Shown here: one piece after another, positions 14,595 through 15,639 of the stretch | Layout of the letters: every line of letters starts with the position of its first letter | Numbering within the stretch: the first letter of the stretch is position 1 | Source: CAZMJG01 sp964576365 | Lineage (GTDB): Bacteria; Patescibacteriota; Microgenomatia; UBA1406; GWC2-37-13 | Direction of reading: 5' to 3' | Assembly (NCBI GenBank): GCA_964576365.1 | Contig: CAZNUT010000034.1 | Span: 1-15,639, forward strand | Length of the DNA stretch: 15,639 nucleotides | Translations under genes and position numbers: made by a program | Notes under the pieces: generated by a model | The model's input: only the letters and a program-made list of their open reading frames with translations | The model's database searches: none | What the model was told of the DNA's origin: nothing

Positions 14595-14643
14595 TCCCCT
14601 GTAGCTCAATGATACCTGCCTGCCGGCAGGCAGGGAGCAGGAA
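14595..14643 (+). pseudogene. Broken tRNA-Asn 5' half with inserted palindrome
   Basis: Bases 14595-14614 and 14635-14643 together match the first 29 bases of the intact tRNA-Asn at 14896-14924, apart from one G-to-A change in the D-loop (TGATA instead of TGGTA). The acceptor 5' strand, D arm and start of the anticodon stem are recognisable; anticodon loop, T arm and 3' acceptor strand are absent. A 20-bp palindrome interrupts the D-loop just before the GAGC strand. Identity also extends 3 bases upstream (ATT) in both copies. Confidence 0.88.
14615..14634. repeat. 20-bp perfect palindrome inserted in the tRNA remnant
   Basis: CCTGCCTGCC followed directly by its reverse complement GGCAGGCAGG. 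Removing these 20 bases restores the tRNA D-arm order TA-GAGC exactly. A degenerate half copy (CTGCCTGCCG) is at 11079-11088. I recall this palindrome as a recurrent dispersed element in Patescibacteria drafts, where it yields the spurious peptide PACRQAG. Confidence 0.9.
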
Positions 14644-14665
14644 AGTTATATCATTATGGAGCAAA

Positions 14666-14905
14666 ATGTATACGATTGATGCTATAAAAAGTGAACATAA
14701 TGGAAGGATATATGTGGGTTTTACGTGTGATTTGTACCAGAGGCTCAATGAGCATAATAAGGGGTATGTATTTTCGACAAAGGGTTATATTCCGTGGCGT
14801 CTGATATACGAAGAGAAGGTCGTATCTAGAGCAGATGCTCGCAAGCGAGAGAGATATCTGAAAAGCGGTGTTGGCAAAGAGTTTCTCAAATCATTTCCCC
14901 TGTAG
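14666..14905 (+). CDS. Small GIY-YIG endonuclease
   Basis: A 79-residue single-domain nuclease of the UvrC-N/Slx1-like GIY-YIG superfamily. It has MYTIDAI in place of the GIY strand, then GRIYVGFT (YIG strand), DLYQRLNEHNKG with the conserved Arg, WRLIYEE, and DARKRERYLKSGVGKEFLKSF with the catalytic Glu in the KRERYLKS helix. The frame is open from 14570, but the upstream part translates the broken tRNA and the palindrome; the ATG at 14666 gives the usual domain start and has GGAG 4 nt upstream. The last residues and the TAG stop lie inside the intact tRNA-Asn, so the two overlap by 10 nt. It sits between a broken and an intact copy of the same tRNA, which suggests a mobile or homing origin. 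Confidence 0.9.
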   Translation: MYTIDAIKSEHNGRIYVGFTCDLYQRLNEHNKGYVFSTKGYIPWRLIYEEKVVSRADARKRERYLKSGVGKEFLKSFPL

Positions 14906-14967
14906 CTCAATGGTAGAGCAGGAAGCTGTTAACTTCAAGGTTCGTGGTTCGAGTCCACGCGGGGGAG
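14896..14967 (+). tRNA. tRNA-Asn (anticodon GTT)
   Basis: A full cloverleaf: acceptor TCCCCTG/CGGGGGA (one T-G wobble), D stem GCTC/GAGC with loop AATGGTA, anticodon stem GGAAG/CTTCA with a G-A mismatch at the outer pair, loop CTGTTAA (GTT at 14928-14930), T stem CGTGG/CCACG with loop TTCGAGT, discriminator G, CCA not encoded. No promoter lies directly upstream, because the nuclease gene runs into it; it is probably processed from a joint transcript. Confidence 0.94.
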
Positions 14968-14984
14968 CTTATAGGCCTGTAGTA

Positions 14985-15013
14985 TTGATATATTTTGGTT
15001 TTATTGGTATAAT
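14985..15013 (+). promoter_or_regulatory. Sigma70-type promoter predicting leaderless mRNA
   Basis: TTGATA (14985-14990) and a perfect TATAAT (15008-15013) are separated by 17 bp. The start codon at 15021 begins 7 nt after the -10 box, exactly where transcription is expected to start. Confidence 0.8.
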
Positions 15014-15020
15014 TCACGCC

Positions 15021-15350
15021 ATGAGTGAAACAGGATCTAGGCCTTACATTGAACTTTTTCATGAATCGGAATATGCCCTCGAAGGTGGTAGGAATAGCGG
15101 GCCAGAGGGTGCACGACTAGCAGCTGCAATAGAATTACGAATACAGCAAGGAGATGTAATTTACTTCAATACTGGTGGAAATTTTGATGATCCCCCCTTA
15201 GTAATAATTTCTAAAGATACACCTATCATTATAGGTGGGGCTGAGTGGCTTCAATGTACACATGAAAGAGCGAGACAACTTCGCAATCAAGGCTATACAA
15301 ATGTTGTTAATTCTCACGCACTTTCTTACGATACTTTTCGTAGGAGTTAA
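15021..15350 (+). CDS. Orphan hypothetical protein downstream of tRNA-Asn
   Basis: A 109-residue soluble protein that I do not recognise. Visible features are ALEGGRNSGPEGARLAAAIELRI near 19-41, a beta-rich middle (GDVIYFNTGGNFDDPPLVIIS, then TPIIIGGAEW) and a C-terminal ERARQLRNQGYTNVVNSHALSY. There is no membrane segment or signal peptide. The frame is open from 14868 but that part is a translation of the tRNA; the ATG at 15021 sits at the predicted transcription start of a strong promoter, which supports it. Its position after the nuclease and tRNA suggests accessory cargo, but the evidence for that is only positional. Confidence 0.65.
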   Translation: MSETGSRPYIELFHESEYALEGGRNSGPEGARLAAAIELRIQQGDVIYFNTGGNFDDPPLVIISKDTPIIIGGAEWLQCTHERARQLRNQGYTNVVNSHALSYDTFRRS

Positions 15351-15446
15351 GACGCGGTATTCGATTTTGCTAAATAATTTTTACTCCTTCTCTGAGGCGT
15401 AGAACACTTCTTTATAAGGATCTGAGGGAAAAGGTTTAGTATCAAA

Positions 15447-15599
15447 ATGCAGAAAGTAAGAAAGGCTCAGAACATTAGTCAAGAAGAGCTAGCTGCAAAG
15501 CTTTCAATGCACAGAACATACATTGGCATGGTTGAGAGAGGAGAGCGAAATCCTACAATAAGGACGCTGTATAAGATTGCAAAAGCTCTAATGCGCTAG
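15447..15599 (+). CDS. Short XRE-family helix-turn-helix protein, possibly frameshifted at the end
   Basis: A 50-residue reading frame, MQKVRKAQNISQEELAAKLS onward, with the XRE/Cro HTH signature: SQEELAAKLSMHRTYIGMVERGERNPTIRTLYKIAKAL. It would bind DNA as a dimer; the target is unknown. The domain is slightly short at both ends. At the C terminus the TAG comes right after IAKAL-MR, whereas family members continue for 5-10 residues or more. In another frame the DNA continues as NALAEFPITGA without a stop to the end of the window, so a one-base frameshift or sequencing error near 15588 is possible. The purine-rich GGATCTGAGGGAAAAGG upstream (15418-15434) may hold a distant ribosome binding site. 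The 96 bp before it (15351-15446) show nothing else. Confidence 0.75.
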   Translation: MQKVRKAQNISQEELAAKLSMHRTYIGMVERGERNPTIRTLYKIAKALMR

Positions 15600-15606
15600 C
15601 AGAGTT

Positions 15607-15639
15607 CCCCATCACTGGAGCGAAGCGCAAGGGATGGGG
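15607..15639. repeat. Inverted repeat at the scaffold end
   Basis: CCCCATC (15607-15613) and GATGGGG (15633-15639) can pair across a 19-nt loop containing GGAGCGAAGCG, a word typical of dispersed intergenic repeats. The window ends on the last base of the second arm, which fits an assembly break at a repeat. Confidence 0.6.

Noticed and set aside
14570..14665. Upstream extension of the GIY-YIG protein including PACRQAG
   Set aside because: It is a translation of the tRNA remnant and palindrome; the domain starts at the ATG at 14666.
14868..15020. Upstream extension of the 109-residue protein
   Set aside because: It is a translation of the intact tRNA-Asn in another frame.

Overview
The window looks like a metagenome-assembled scaffold from a Patescibacteria (Candidate Phyla Radiation) organism, probably a Parcubacteria-like lineage. 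The evidence is two-membrane-segment T4SS-type pilins with the GNPDKIESARG-type motif, a giant VirB6-like protein, an ADP-forming acetate-CoA ligase, few Shine-Dalgarno sequences, very tight gene packing, and dispersed intergenic words including a CCTGCCTGCC/GGCAGGCAGG palindrome. TGA is used as a normal stop (yifB, the GT2 gene, the 13187 gene), so the code is standard. There is no rRNA, so the taxon is an inference.

Layout. 1-2171 (+): ADP-forming acyl/acetyl-CoA synthetase, an ATP-yielding fermentation enzyme. 2132-8025 (-): a three-gene run reading leftward, made of a 1212-residue VirB6/TrbL-like protein with a long helical-repeat tail, a type 1 isopentenyl-diphosphate isomerase relative lacking the usual catalytic cysteine, and a polytopic GT-C-like membrane protein whose end overlaps the convergent synthetase gene by 40 bp. 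8026-8357: gene-free, repetitive divergent intergenic region. 8358-11049 (+): yifB/comM, then two pilin-like genes, the first interrupted by a 100-N scaffold gap. 11144-13170 (-): YqeY-like protein, FtsB/DivIC-like protein, tRNA-Met(CAT), a GT2 polyprenyl-phosphate glycosyltransferase and a translationally coupled 49-residue membrane protein too short for routine ORF calling. 13187-14478 (+): an unknown protein paired with a DEDDy exonuclease, then a DUF378 membrane protein with a clear promoter, Shine-Dalgarno sequence and terminator. 14560-15639 (+): a broken tRNA-Asn 5' half, a GIY-YIG endonuclease, an intact tRNA-Asn(GTT), an orphan gene with a promoter that predicts leaderless mRNA, and a short XRE-type regulator running into a repeat at the scaffold end.

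How the genes fit together. The VirB6-like protein and the pilins, divergently arranged around a ComM-type helicase gene, suggest a reduced type IV secretion/pilus system, possibly tied to DNA uptake (inference). The isomerase, GT2 enzyme and GT-C-like protein could belong to one polyprenyl-phosphate-dependent surface glycosylation route (inference). The most unusual locus is the tRNA-Asn/GIY-YIG segment. There a roughly 300-bp cassette carrying a nuclease gene is bracketed by a 32-bp direct repeat of the tRNA 5' region, and a 20-bp perfect palindrome sits inside the D-loop of the broken copy.
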